A stretch of 37,572 bases of DNA from Betaproteobacteria bacterium (GTDB lineage Bacteria; Pseudomonadota; Gammaproteobacteria; Burkholderiales; JACQAP01), in NCBI GenBank assembly GCA_025351455.1, contig JANXVW010000117.1, positions 1 through 37,572 on the forward strand, written 5' to 3'. This document shows, piece after piece, positions 23,938 to 31,585 of the stretch. The translations under genes were made by a program, and so were the position numbers. A model generated the notes under the pieces. That model was not told the DNA's origin. It was given only the letters and a program-made list of their open reading frames with translations, and ran no database searches. Every line of letters starts with the position of its first letter. The stretch's first letter is position 1.

Positions 23938-24363
23938 TCAGAGGTAATTGCTGCTTGGCGTATTCACGACGCCCCAATACATTTCGATTTGTCCCGCCAC
24001 TTCCATGAATTTTTCGAAATCCACCGGTTTGACAATGTAGGAATTGGCGCCCACCGAATAGGCAGTATCGACGTCCGCGTCTTCCTTTGAAGTGGTGAGC
24101 ACCACGACGGGGATGCGCTTGTAAACGGGATGGCTCTTGAGGGCGCGAAGCACGTCGAGTCCGGATATCTTGGGTAGTTTAAGGTCGAGCAGAATGACCA
24201 CCGGCTGCGTTTTCCCGGCATCCCATTCGGCAATCCGGGCCAGCGCCTCTTCACCGTCGCGGGCGACATCGATGGGGTTGGTGAGCTTGCGTTTGGCGAA
24301 GGCGCGTTTCGTCAGATCCACGTCCATCGGGTTGTCTTCGACGAGCATGATGGGGCGCAACAT
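23938..24363 (-). CDS. Single-domain response regulator (Rcp1-like receiver)
   Basis: The 141-residue product is a lone receiver. It has MLVEDNPMDVDLTKRAF with the acidic pocket, VVILLDLKLPKISGLDVL with the phosphoacceptor Asp, VVVLTTSKED with the Thr and YIVKPVDFEKF with the Lys. The long-spaced form with LTKRAF and PVYKRIPVV resembles Rcp1-type partners of bacteriophytochrome-like kinases. The start at 24363 lies 2 bp after the kinase stop, and AAGGA inside the kinase 3' end serves as ribosome site, so translation is coupled. There is no output domain; it may pass phosphate to the receivers of the EAL protein 31 bp downstream. Confidence 0.93.
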   Translation of the reverse strand: MLRPIMLVEDNPMDVDLTKRAFAKRKLTNPIDVARDGEEALARIAEWDAGKTQPVVILLDLKLPKISGLDVLRALKSHPVYKRIPVVVLTTSKEDADVDTAYSVGANSYIVKPVDFEKFMEVAGQIEMYWGVVNTPSSNYL

Positions 24364-24365
24364 GA

Positions 24366-26795
24366 TCAGGTCCTTTGCAGGAATCTGTCTGCGCAATCGG
24401 AAGGCTGTGCCGCGTCCTCGAGCGGCAGATCGAGATGAAAGATCGCCCCTCTTCCAGGTTCGCTTTCCGCCCAGACTCGACCCCCCATGCGTTCCATCGC
24501 CTTGTGCACGATGGCCAGCCCGACACCGGTGCCCGAGTAATCCTCCGCGCGGTGCAGGCGCTGGAAGATCTGGAAGATGCGATCGTGGTATTTCATATCG
24601 AATCCTGTGCCGTTGTCGCGTACGGAAAGTATGTGCCGGCCGCCCTCCACCCTCGAACGGATGTCCAGAACCGGCGGGTCACGCCGACGCGAAAATTTCA
24701 CGGCGTTATCGATCAGGTTGCGCATCACGATCGACAGGCCTTCGCGGTCGGCCCGCACCGGTGCGCAGCTGACCTGTACTGTTAGCTGCACCAGTTTGAG
24801 GTCATGGGCGCGCTCTTTCAATATCGTTTCCACAAGCATGGGCATATCGATGCGGACGGTTTGGACCGAGCGTTGCTCAAGTTTTGAGTAAGCGAGCAGA
24901 TCGTCGATCAGTTGCTGCATTTGCGCGGTGGCAGTGCGGATGTTCGTGAGAAAGCCGCGTCCGTCGTCGTCGAGCTTGTTCGCGTAATCCGTCAGCAGCA
25001 ACCGGCTGTAACCGTCTATGCCGCGCAACGGCGCCTTGAGATCGTGGGAAACGGAATAGGAGAACGTTTCGAGCTCCTTGTTCTTGGCATGGAGTTCGGC
25101 AGTGCGGTCGGCCACGCGCTGCTCCAGTTCCGCGTTGAGCCGGCGGATATCTTCCTCCGCGCGCTGGCGCTCGGTGACGTCGCGGGCGATGCCAACGACG
25201 ATTTCACTATCGCCGATACGCAAGTACCGGCGCGCCACCTCGATCGGAAACGTCGACCCGTCCCTGCGCCGCATTGAGCGTCCGCGAGATTCGGTCATGA
25301 CATGATCCGTGCCGAGTGCCTTGGCCTCCTCGAATCTGCGCCGCTGATCCGCCTCGCTGATATTGGGATTGGTATCAATCGTTCTCATGGTGAGCAGCTC
25401 CTCTCGCGAATAACCCAGCATCCGGCACCCGGTTTCGTTAACGTCGAGATAGCGGAACGTTTCGAAATCCACGAGAAAAATGCCGTCGCGAGACGATTCC
25501 ATGGCCATGCGGAAACGTAACAGCGCTTCCTCGGCCCGCTTGCGCCCGGTCACATCGCGGTAGTTGGTGACGATTGCCCGCACCGCCGGATCGTGCAGCA
25601 GATTGGTCGCCACCCCTTCGAGCCACAACCATTCCCCGTTCTTGTGCCGGCGCCGCCACAATACGGGGACTGGGGTGCCCGGATTTTCCATGAGTTTCCG
25701 CACGATTTCCTGTACGAGCGGCAGGTCGTCAGGATGAGTGTTCTCGATGCCATTGCGGCCAATCAGTTCTTCGGCCGCGTAGCCCTCTACCGCCGCCACT
25801 GCCGGGCTGAGGTAGAGGATCCGGTTGTTCTGATCGATCATCGAGATGCTGTCGGCGCTGTGTTCGAGAAGGGCGCGGAAACGGCGTTCGCTGTCGCGCA
25901 GTGTATCCTCGGTCCGCCGGCGCGCGGTGTCCGCCCGATTCAGCGATACCGCGGTAAGCCAGATCAGCATCGTGAACACCACGACGTTGGCCGTCGCAAT
26001 CAGTGCCAGGCCGAATTCGAAACCGTAGAAGCCTGCCCGCTCCCCCTGCAGACGCAGCCAGCCGATCAGGATCGGCAGGACGATGGCAAGCGGCAGCACG
26101 CGTCGCGCCATGGCGCTGCCGACACCGCTCGCAGTCAGGATGCCCAGCGGCCCCTCGTCGGGCCGGGTGCACAGGATTCCCACGCAAGCCGCAATCAACA
26201 GCAATGCCGTATGCACGGCCATCGAGGAAAACGGCGAAAATGCGTACAGCGTCTTCACCCCGTAGATGTAACCGGCAAGGGCCAGAAGTCCGACGACGCC
26301 TGAGAGCAGGGCGAGAGCCAGCGCCGGACGATGTCCGTGACGATTTTTACTGTCCAGCCCTAGCAGGGCGAGCGCGACGAGAAGAAAGCTAAACGATGTG
26401 GCCGCCGACATGCGGCCCGGGCTGGCGGGATCCGCGGCGGTCGGCGGCTGTTTCATCAGTACCTGATCGATGCCGAAATCCACGCTCAGCGCGTGTTCGC
26501 CGAGAGTCAGAAGGGCGACAAACGCAACGACCGCCGCCAAAATGCGTCCCGCGAAATAAATGGGCTTTCTGGCCTGTTCGTCGCTCAGGCACCAGAGCGA
26601 CGCGCCGGTCAGGATGAAGCAGGCCGCCGTATTCAGTTTCATCATCACCCAATGCGGTGAGATGCTCTTGAGTGGCGCGATATCGAATATCCAGCCTGCG
26701 GTGACGAGACCGCCGGCCAGCATCAGTATTGCGCTGGATGCGCGCGGGGTGATATCGAGAAGTGAATACCGGCGAGCGTCTTTATGCAAAATCAT
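24366..26795 (-). CDS. Membrane PAS-domain hybrid-free sensor histidine kinase
   Basis: The product of about 809 residues has roughly eight membrane helices in its first 280 residues, an unnamed sensory region with MKLNTAACFILTGASLWCL. Two PAS domains follow (about 305-420 and 430-545) and a coiled coil ending VADRTAELHAKNKELETF. The HisKA segment is SYSVSHDLKAPLRGIDGYS and the ATPase has MRNLIDNAVKFS, DNGTGFDMKY and GTGVGLAIVHKAME. This transmitter subtype is common in phytochrome-like kinases paired with Rcp1-like receivers. A TTG at 26813 could extend the protein by six residues; ATG 26795 is preferred. It is the first gene of the signalling operon. Confidence 0.92.
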   Translation of the reverse strand: MILHKDARRYSLLDITPRASSAILMLAGGLVTAGWIFDIAPLKSISPHWVMMKLNTAACFILTGASLWCLSDEQARKPIYFAGRILAAVVAFVALLTLGEHALSVDFGIDQVLMKQPPTAADPASPGRMSAATSFSFLLVALALLGLDSKNRHGHRPALALALLSGVVGLLALAGYIYGVKTLYAFSPFSSMAVHTALLLIAACVGILCTRPDEGPLGILTASGVGSAMARRVLPLAIVLPILIGWLRLQGERAGFYGFEFGLALIATANVVVFTMLIWLTAVSLNRADTARRRTEDTLRDSERRFRALLEHSADSISMIDQNNRILYLSPAVAAVEGYAAEELIGRNGIENTHPDDLPLVQEIVRKLMENPGTPVPVLWRRRHKNGEWLWLEGVATNLLHDPAVRAIVTNYRDVTGRKRAEEALLRFRMAMESSRDGIFLVDFETFRYLDVNETGCRMLGYSREELLTMRTIDTNPNISEADQRRRFEEAKALGTDHVMTESRGRSMRRRDGSTFPIEVARRYLRIGDSEIVVGIARDVTERQRAEEDIRRLNAELEQRVADRTAELHAKNKELETFSYSVSHDLKAPLRGIDGYSRLLLTDYANKLDDDGRGFLTNIRTATAQMQQLIDDLLAYSKLEQRSVQTVRIDMPMLVETILKERAHDLKLVQLTVQVSCAPVRADREGLSIVMRNLIDNAVKFSRRRDPPVLDIRSRVEGGRHILSVRDNGTGFDMKYHDRIFQIFQRLHRAEDYSGTGVGLAIVHKAMERMGGRVWAESEPGRGAIFHLDLPLEDAAQPSDCADRFLQRT

Positions 26796-26962
26796 GGTGC
26801 GGCGTGAATGCAATGCACATCAGGGTTCACGATTGCATGACGCGCGGGGAGAGGAGGGGCGCGAACAATCCTCAACCGGAACCCCCGTCGCGAGATCGAC
26901 GCGTGTGCCCGAGCGCCCCGAAAGATTGTCTGCCAAAGCGCCCGCGGCATGCGGCTCGTCTT

Positions 26963-26988
26963 GGGGAATTCATCGAATGAATTCTCCC
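26963..26988. promoter_or_regulatory. Strong hairpin in the signalling-operon upstream region
   Basis: GAATTCAT (26966-26973) and ATGAATTC (26977-26984) pair across a CGA loop, extended by GGG (26963-26965) with CCC (26986-26988) past one bulged T. There is no T-tract on either strand, so it is not a standard terminator. It could be a leader structure or operator for the divergent operons. Confidence 0.4.
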
Positions 26989-27481
26989 GTGCGCTACCGT
27001 ACATAGAATTCCGTTTGAGTAATTCGTCGGTCGATCCGGCGATGGTAAGGCTATTTTCGCTCAAAGTCATACCCAGGGGCTCGATCAGCGAGGCGTTGGT
27101 CCCCCATCGATCGGGCGCCCCGCAGCGGCGGAAAGCGGCGCACCCTGGTCCTGCCGATGCTTGGCTGTGCGCAGGCAAGCATCGGCCTTGGACGGGCCGC
27201 ACCCACAGGCCACTCCGGGCCGATCGAATTTTGCAAAATCCGCCTTTACACTGGAGGCCGATAGGAACAGAATTTTTACTGGCGGCCGGGACTGGGTTTC
27301 AGTCGCTTGGGTGAAGGCGATAGTAAGGCGGTTATCACCGCCTTGATGAGTACGGACCCGAAGTCGCATCAGGGGCCCCGTCTTTAAATCCTCCCACCTT
27401 GAGAGCCCGGTCAGGGCTCAGCCGTGATCGCATGGATCGCGGCCACAAATTGGACGACAGCCCCGGCGCCTCAACGCTTCG

Positions 27482-27510
27482 TTCGCACGTACCCGTTGGC
27501 GCGTTACAAT
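27482..27510 (+). promoter_or_regulatory. Predicted promoter of the Sel1-repeat gene
   Basis: TTCGCA (27482-27487) and TACAAT (27505-27510) are separated by exactly 17 bp, giving a transcript start near 27517 and a leader of about 24 nt before the ATG at 27541. Confidence 0.5.
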
Positions 27511-27540
27511 CCCACTCTCTGATCGCTCCAAGGATATCCA

Positions 27541-28017
27541 ATGAAACGTTATATCTTGATGTTTGCATTCCTCATGCCGCTGGCCGCCTTGGCGGGGCTG
27601 GACGAAGGGGTGGAAGCCTATACGACCGGCGACTATCCCAAGGCGCTGATCGAATTCCAGGCGCTGGCGGACCAGGGCAATATGGACGGGCAATATTTCG
27701 TCGGCTTTATGTATCACAACGGCTTCGGCGTGAAGGCCAACCAGGCCGAGGCAATCAAATGGTTTCAGAAGGCCGCCGATCAGGGCGATCCGCGTTCGCA
27801 GTACTACGTCGGCATCATCTACGCCACGGGAAAGGGCGTGGCCAAGGACTTGCCGAAAGCTGCCCTGTGGTTGACCCTGTCGGCCACCAATTCGAAGACT
27901 ACCTATCGCGATTCGCTCTATACGAAAGAGGAAATCGGCAAGATCGAAAAGAAACTGACGCCCGAGCAGCTCGCCGAGGTCAAGGAGCAGGTCAAGAACT
28001 GGAAGCCGCAGAACTGA
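27541..28017 (+). CDS. Exported Sel1-repeat protein
   Basis: The 158-residue product has a signal peptide (MKRYILMFAFLMPLAALA, cleavage near GLDEG). Sel1/TPR-like repeats follow: GVEAYTTGDYPKALIEFQALADQG, then AQYFVGFMYHNGFGVKAN-type units (here GQYFVGFMYHNGFGVKANQ) and QYYVGIIYATGKGVAKD, and it ends in a charged helix EEIGKIEKKLTPEQLAEVKEQVK. Sel1 repeats are protein-interaction scaffolds, here probably periplasmic. A 17-bp-spaced promoter precedes it and a strong bidirectional terminator follows, so it is a single-gene unit. Confidence 0.9.
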   Translation: MKRYILMFAFLMPLAALAGLDEGVEAYTTGDYPKALIEFQALADQGNMDGQYFVGFMYHNGFGVKANQAEAIKWFQKAADQGDPRSQYYVGIIYATGKGVAKDLPKAALWLTLSATNSKTTYRDSLYTKEEIGKIEKKLTPEQLAEVKEQVKNWKPQN

Positions 28018-28033
28018 TCTTCAGACAGACATG

Positions 28034-28064
28034 AAAAAAGCCGGGGCACGCCCCGGCTTTTTTT
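28034..28064. terminator. Bidirectional intrinsic terminator
   Basis: GCCGGGG (28040-28046) pairs with CCCCGGC (28051-28057) across CACG. It is flanked by A6 on the left and T7 on the right, so it serves both the Sel1 gene and the convergent cupin gene. Confidence 0.93.
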
Positions 28065-28075
28065 GCGCGCCACCT

Positions 28076-28426
28076 TCACTTCGTGCGCAGATAAGCGTCG
28101 TCTCCGTTGATCCAGTCCTCGCGGGGCGGCGTGAAAACGTCGTAGGCGACCAGGGTCTCCAGTGCCTCGGCAGTGTGCGGAACGTTAGCCGGAATGAAGA
28201 TCATCTCGTTCGGGCCGACTTCCACCGTTTTACCTTCCAGCTTGAAGCGCCAGGCGCCGCTGGTCACGAAGGTCATTTGCTGGTTGTCGTGCGCATGCAG
28301 CGGCACGACATAGCCTTTCTCGACCAGTGTCTGACCGATCATGATTTTGCCGTCCCAGGCGAGCTTGCGGACGAATTTGTCGTTCAGCCGTTCGGCGGGA
28401 ACCTTGTCCCAGTTGATGTGTTTCAT
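28076..28426 (-). CDS. Cupin-2 domain protein
   Basis: The 116-residue product is a single cupin. Motif 1 is PLHAHDNQQMTFVTSGAWRFKLEGK, with HxH and a Gln/Glu position, and motif 2 is GPNEMIFIPANVPHTAEALE with the conserved Pro-x-x-x-x-His. The C-terminal FTPPREDWINGDDAYLR is typical of sensor-like or enzyme-accessory cupins associated with degradation genes. A GGGGGATAGG sequence precedes the ATG. It shares the bidirectional terminator with the Sel1 gene. The ligand is unknown. Confidence 0.9.
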   Translation of the reverse strand: MKHINWDKVPAERLNDKFVRKLAWDGKIMIGQTLVEKGYVVPLHAHDNQQMTFVTSGAWRFKLEGKTVEVGPNEMIFIPANVPHTAEALETLVAYDVFTPPREDWINGDDAYLRTK

Positions 28427-28514
28427 GGCCTATCCCCCGCTCATTGAATGGTTGCCGTGAGCATAGCATCTTGCGCGAAATTAAAAATCCGCGGCCAGAG
28501 TTTGCGGATCACCA

Positions 28515-28595
28515 TCACGCCTTTCCCCTCAGCTTCGCGAACCACCAGCCCAGGCCGACGAAAAGAAAACGCCAGTCCCGGAAGACCCCGGTCAT
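28515..28595 (-). CDS. Possible 26-residue small membrane-type protein
   Basis: An ATG at 28595 opens a 26-codon frame with the aromatic-rich core DWRFLFVGLGWWFAKLRGK, which looks like one short membrane helix with basic flanks. GGCGGGA lies about 8 bp upstream. It sits between the amidohydrolase terminator and the cupin gene on the same strand. The frame is short enough to arise by chance; the composition is the only argument. Confidence 0.3.
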   Translation of the reverse strand: MTGVFRDWRFLFVGLGWWFAKLRGKA

Positions 28596-28609
28596 GTTCG
28601 CATCCCGCC

Positions 28610-28639
28610 AAAAAAAACGGGGAGCGCGGGCTCCCCGTT
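28610..28639 (-). terminator. Intrinsic terminator of the amidohydrolase gene
   Basis: On the minus strand AACGGGGAGC pairs with GCTCCCCGTT across a 4-nt loop (stem bases 28639-28630 and 28625-28616), followed by a run of eight Ts (28617-28610). It lies 19 bp after the stop codon at 28659. Confidence 0.93.
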
Positions 28640-28658
28640 TGCCTTGCTGCAAAAACAT

Positions 28659-30164
28659 TCAGGCCGCAGTTTTGTTGCCGACGAAGCCGTAAGTAACGTT
28701 GTTACGCTCCACGCCCTCGCCTTCGTAATGCTCCTTCATCTGGGCAAGTTTGTCGTGGCCGAGCTCCTCGTACTCCGCCTGGATCTTGTACTTGTACAGC
28801 CGCGCCGAATTCTCGCCGAAGATCATGTTCTTGACCTTGCCGTCGGCGGCACCGAGCTGCGTCTTCCAACCCATTTTCTTCATGATGTCGTCCGGTACTT
28901 CGAGGCGGCGGAAAGCCTCGATTTGCCACTGCGGGCTGCCGTACCACACCGAGTCCGTACCCCAGACCACGTGATCCGCGCCCATCTCGTTGACGAACTG
29001 TCCGATCATCGCGGCCGCCAGACGCGGGCTGGACACGGCGACCGTCGCGAAAGTCGTGCCGAGCTCGGCATAGACATTCTTGAGGCCGTGCTTGCTCGCC
29101 AGCTCGCACACATCCGTGGTCCAGTCGATGCGCCCGGTTTTCTCGAACTTATCCATCGAGTGCTGCGGATCCTCGAGGAAGTTGCGCATCGCGCCGTGGT
29201 AAATGATGAAGTTGATGCCCGGCCAGTCTTTTGCCGCCTTGAGGACATCGTCCGGGGTGGCGTGTTTCCACACGCCGGGCCAGGAGGTTTCATAGTCGAG
29301 CGGCAGCAGGCCCTTGTGGATACAGACGTTCCGGATGCCCGCCTTCATCGCCTTTTCATACCACGGGTAGAGCTTCTCGTCGTCCAGGCGGAAAGCGGTT
29401 CCCTTGGTCGACGGCGATAGGGGATCGCCCACCGTATAGCACTTCCATGCATCCGGCTTCAGCTCGGCTATGCCGCGATCGACTTCGTCCATCCAGCCGG
29501 GCTGGTTGGGAGTGAGCACGGTGTGTCCGAACATGCGTCGTGACCCGGCTACTTTGTTGATTGCCGCGCGTGCCTGGACGATCTGGTCGTTGCTGAGCAG
29601 CCACCAGTCCGGATCGTCGAAGGGAGCCCCGGAAAGCAACGCCACCTTGGTATCGCTGTCGAGGAAAATTTCTTTCAGGTAGTTCTGGAACTTGTAGCGC
29701 TGAAGTACGAGCGGCACGTCTTTCAACATGTCGGGATTCCAGTGCTCGGATGCGTACTTGCCCAGTCCGAGCAACCCTTCCTTTTCGAAATCGTCCCGCA
29801 CGAAGTGGGTCTGGTCGTCGAAGATGAACTGCTTCTTCAGCGCCTTCGCGCGCGCGTCGGACACGTCCGTATCGGCGGCTTCCGCTTCAGATACGTTCCA
29901 CACCGGTCCGAACACTTCGTTCATGGCCAGGAACGCGACCGCCATGCCCGAAGCCGTCTTCAGGAAAGCGCGGCGGTCCATGTTCAGCCGGCGCGCGTAC
30001 TGGTCGGCGAGTTCCTTGATGCGGCCTTCGACCTGCTTCTGCTTTTCAGTCTGCGGCAGCGGATTGTATTCGCCATTTGAAACGATCTGCGTGGGTACCG
30101 GCGACGCAAAGGCGGCGTTTTCGGCATTCGCAGTTTGTTTACGTTCTTTTTCGGTTAACCACAT
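28659..30164 (-). CDS. Amidohydrolase-2 family TIM-barrel protein
   Basis: The 501-residue product has a roughly 60-residue polar leader, then MDRRAFLKTASGMAVAFLAMNEVFG, which resembles a Tat-type signal anchor with RR shifted inward. The barrel begins QFIFDDQTHFVRDDF, where D-x-T-H replaces the usual HxH, and continues with GIRNVCIHKGLLPLDY, NFIIYHGAM and VVWGTDSVWYGSP, the His and Asp positions of amidohydrolase-2 enzymes. These act as hydrolases or non-oxidative decarboxylases on aromatic or lactone-type acids. GGGGGAG precedes the ATG. A 14-bp palindrome covers the predicted -35. The exact reaction is not assignable. Confidence 0.88.
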   Translation of the reverse strand: MWLTEKERKQTANAENAAFASPVPTQIVSNGEYNPLPQTEKQKQVEGRIKELADQYARRLNMDRRAFLKTASGMAVAFLAMNEVFGPVWNVSEAEAADTDVSDARAKALKKQFIFDDQTHFVRDDFEKEGLLGLGKYASEHWNPDMLKDVPLVLQRYKFQNYLKEIFLDSDTKVALLSGAPFDDPDWWLLSNDQIVQARAAINKVAGSRRMFGHTVLTPNQPGWMDEVDRGIAELKPDAWKCYTVGDPLSPSTKGTAFRLDDEKLYPWYEKAMKAGIRNVCIHKGLLPLDYETSWPGVWKHATPDDVLKAAKDWPGINFIIYHGAMRNFLEDPQHSMDKFEKTGRIDWTTDVCELASKHGLKNVYAELGTTFATVAVSSPRLAAAMIGQFVNEMGADHVVWGTDSVWYGSPQWQIEAFRRLEVPDDIMKKMGWKTQLGAADGKVKNMIFGENSARLYKYKIQAEYEELGHDKLAQMKEHYEGEGVERNNVTYGFVGNKTAA

Positions 30165-30180
30165 GCTCGGCTCCCCCTAA

Positions 30181-30217
30181 GGAATAGGATGTTTCATGGG
30201 CCTTCTGAACGTTCAGA
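30181..30217 (-). promoter_or_regulatory. Amidohydrolase promoter with 14-bp palindromic operator
   Basis: TCTGAACGTTCAGA (30204-30217) is a perfect palindrome. On the minus strand its second half contributes TTCAGA, a -35-like hexamer, followed after 17 bp by TATTCC (30186-30181). A repressor bound here would occlude the -35. Both the promoter and the repressor are predictions. Confidence 0.5.
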
Positions 30218-30372
30218 TAACGGCGCGCCGGACTGTTTCCACTTATTTCGCCGGCGACCCGCTCCTTCCGTTCTAGCACCTGACCGGGCAGAGTCAAGGC
30301 AAGCTTTCGTTGCGATACGGCAGGGCGGCGTCCCGCCTCATTGCTACAATGGCGGCCGCCGACCATGCCTCC

Positions 30373-31407
30373 ATGAAAATCCTTCCCGATCCGCGTCTTT
30401 ACGCGCCGTTGTCGCCGAATTTGCTGGTTAACCTGGCGCAACAGGCATCGGGACAAGGTTCCGCGATGCAGCACGAAAAGTTGGTCGTCGCAATCGGGCA
30501 GGCGCTTCAGGCCGGCGACGATCTGCTGATCGGGCAGGCGCTGATCGAATCGCCGTCCTGCGCCGCCTATCGGACGCTCACGCGCGCTCTGGACGCCGCC
30601 CTGAAAGCGCCCGGCGATGCAGCGCTGCATCTGCGTCTGTTCGCCATCCCGATCCTGCTCGTGACCGGTGGGAGCGGGCCGATGATCCTGCCCGGCGTAG
30701 TGGCGGATGTCGGCGAACTCACGAAGCTGTTTGAATTGCACGGCACGCTCGGACCGATGAGGAATTTCGGCCTGAGCGGCACGTTGGTGTCCGCGGCGGG
30801 CCTTGCCGTCCTGAAGCCGAGCACGATTTACCGAAGGTCGCGCGAGACCGGCCAGGACAATTTTGCGCCGCTGGACCTCCCGCCCGAAGACATCCGCATA
30901 ACCGGCACCGAGGAGAAAGTGCATTTGCGTTTCCTGACCGGCGTTTCGGTCACTTCCGCCGATGCGCCGGGATTCACCGAGACCGCTGGCAACGTCGGTG
31001 CGTGGGGCATGCCTTTCACCCGAGCGCTGGCCGCGCAGCTCGGGCAGCCGGGCTTGTCGCTGCTGCCGATCCCCCGGCCGCCGATGAGCCCGCTGCGGGC
31101 GCTCGAGGCGGGAAGATACGCCGAGAGCGAACTCGGTTTCCAGCTGTTCCTGAGCAGCAATTTGCGCAAATTCCGTTCGCGCGTCGGCGAAGCCGACGCG
31201 GTTGTCGCCGCATGCGCCGACGGCAGCATCCGTATCCGCCTGAGTTCGCCCTTCGACGCATCGCTCTCGCCGGACTATGCCTGGGCCTTGCAACCCGGCG
31301 ACGACATCGCCGCGGTCAGTACCGGAATATTCAGCCTGCTTGAAGAGTGCCGCGTGACGAACGTCACGGCCGCCGAAACTGTCCAGCCTGTTTCAGCTTC
31401 GCACTAA
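30373..31407 (+). CDS. Unrecognised 344-residue protein
   Basis: I do not recognise a family. The start at 30373 (MKILPDPRLYAPLSPNLL) follows a TACAAT box at 30345-30350. The frame is uninterrupted with GC-rich third positions and clean domain-like composition, so it is certainly a gene. It is soluble with no signal peptide. Its N-terminal half has helical LVNLAQQASGQ and LRLFAIPILLVTGGSG segments. The C-terminal half contains SNLRKFRSRVGEADAVVAACADGSIRI and LQPGDDIAAVSTGIFSLLEECRV. It is divergent from the amidohydrolase gene. Confidence 0.78.
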   Translation: MKILPDPRLYAPLSPNLLVNLAQQASGQGSAMQHEKLVVAIGQALQAGDDLLIGQALIESPSCAAYRTLTRALDAALKAPGDAALHLRLFAIPILLVTGGSGPMILPGVVADVGELTKLFELHGTLGPMRNFGLSGTLVSAAGLAVLKPSTIYRRSRETGQDNFAPLDLPPEDIRITGTEEKVHLRFLTGVSVTSADAPGFTETAGNVGAWGMPFTRALAAQLGQPGLSLLPIPRPPMSPLRALEAGRYAESELGFQLFLSSNLRKFRSRVGEADAVVAACADGSIRIRLSSPFDASLSPDYAWALQPGDDIAAVSTGIFSLLEECRVTNVTAAETVQPVSASH

Positions 31408-31425
31408 CAAATAGATCCCGGACGT

Positions 31426-31582
31426 TCTCACCGCAAAGACGCAAAGGAACGCAAAGAAGAACAGGAATGTAAACGGGCGAGATATTGGCGTGCGCGGTCA
31501 ATGTAGCAACCGGCGCCGCTGCTTACTTTCGAATCATTGCTCCGCGATGCTTTCCTTTGCGTCCTTTGCGTCTTTGCGGTGA
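31426..31582. repeat. Inverted-arm repeat element H (GCAAAG words)
   Basis: The left arm 31426-31459 begins TCTCACCGCAAAGACGCAAA. The right arm 31550-31582 is its complement ending GTCTTTGCGGTGA, and the outer 20 bp pair perfectly. The spacer is about 90 nt. The right arm stops 3 bp from the stop codon of the convergent hydrolase gene and the left arm starts 18 bp after the upstream stop, so it fills the whole gap between two convergent genes, where a terminator is expected. Confidence 0.88.
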
Positions 31583-31585
31583 CAT

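Larger units (their letters stand above)
26814..27540. other. 727-bp spacer between the signalling operon and the Sel1 gene
   Basis: Short open frames exist here on both strands, but none has a ribosome site, recognisable domain or consistent codon bias, so I call it non-coding. Visible structures are a GAATTCAT/ATGAATTC hairpin with flanking GGG/CCC (26963-26988) and AAGGCGGT/ACCGCCTT around TATC (27325-27344). It must contain the promoter of the signalling operon, which I cannot place. No word-based repeat element is present. Confidence 0.55.

Noticed and set aside
26792-27369. Several 60-136 residue frames upstream of the signalling operon
   Set aside because: No ribosome sites, no domains, conflicting frames on both strands; treated as non-coding spacer.
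26814-27540. c-di-GMP riboswitch
   Set aside because: The large spacer next to c-di-GMP genes was inspected for a GEMM-type core, but I see only simple hairpins and no conserved two-helix core with tetraloop and receptor.
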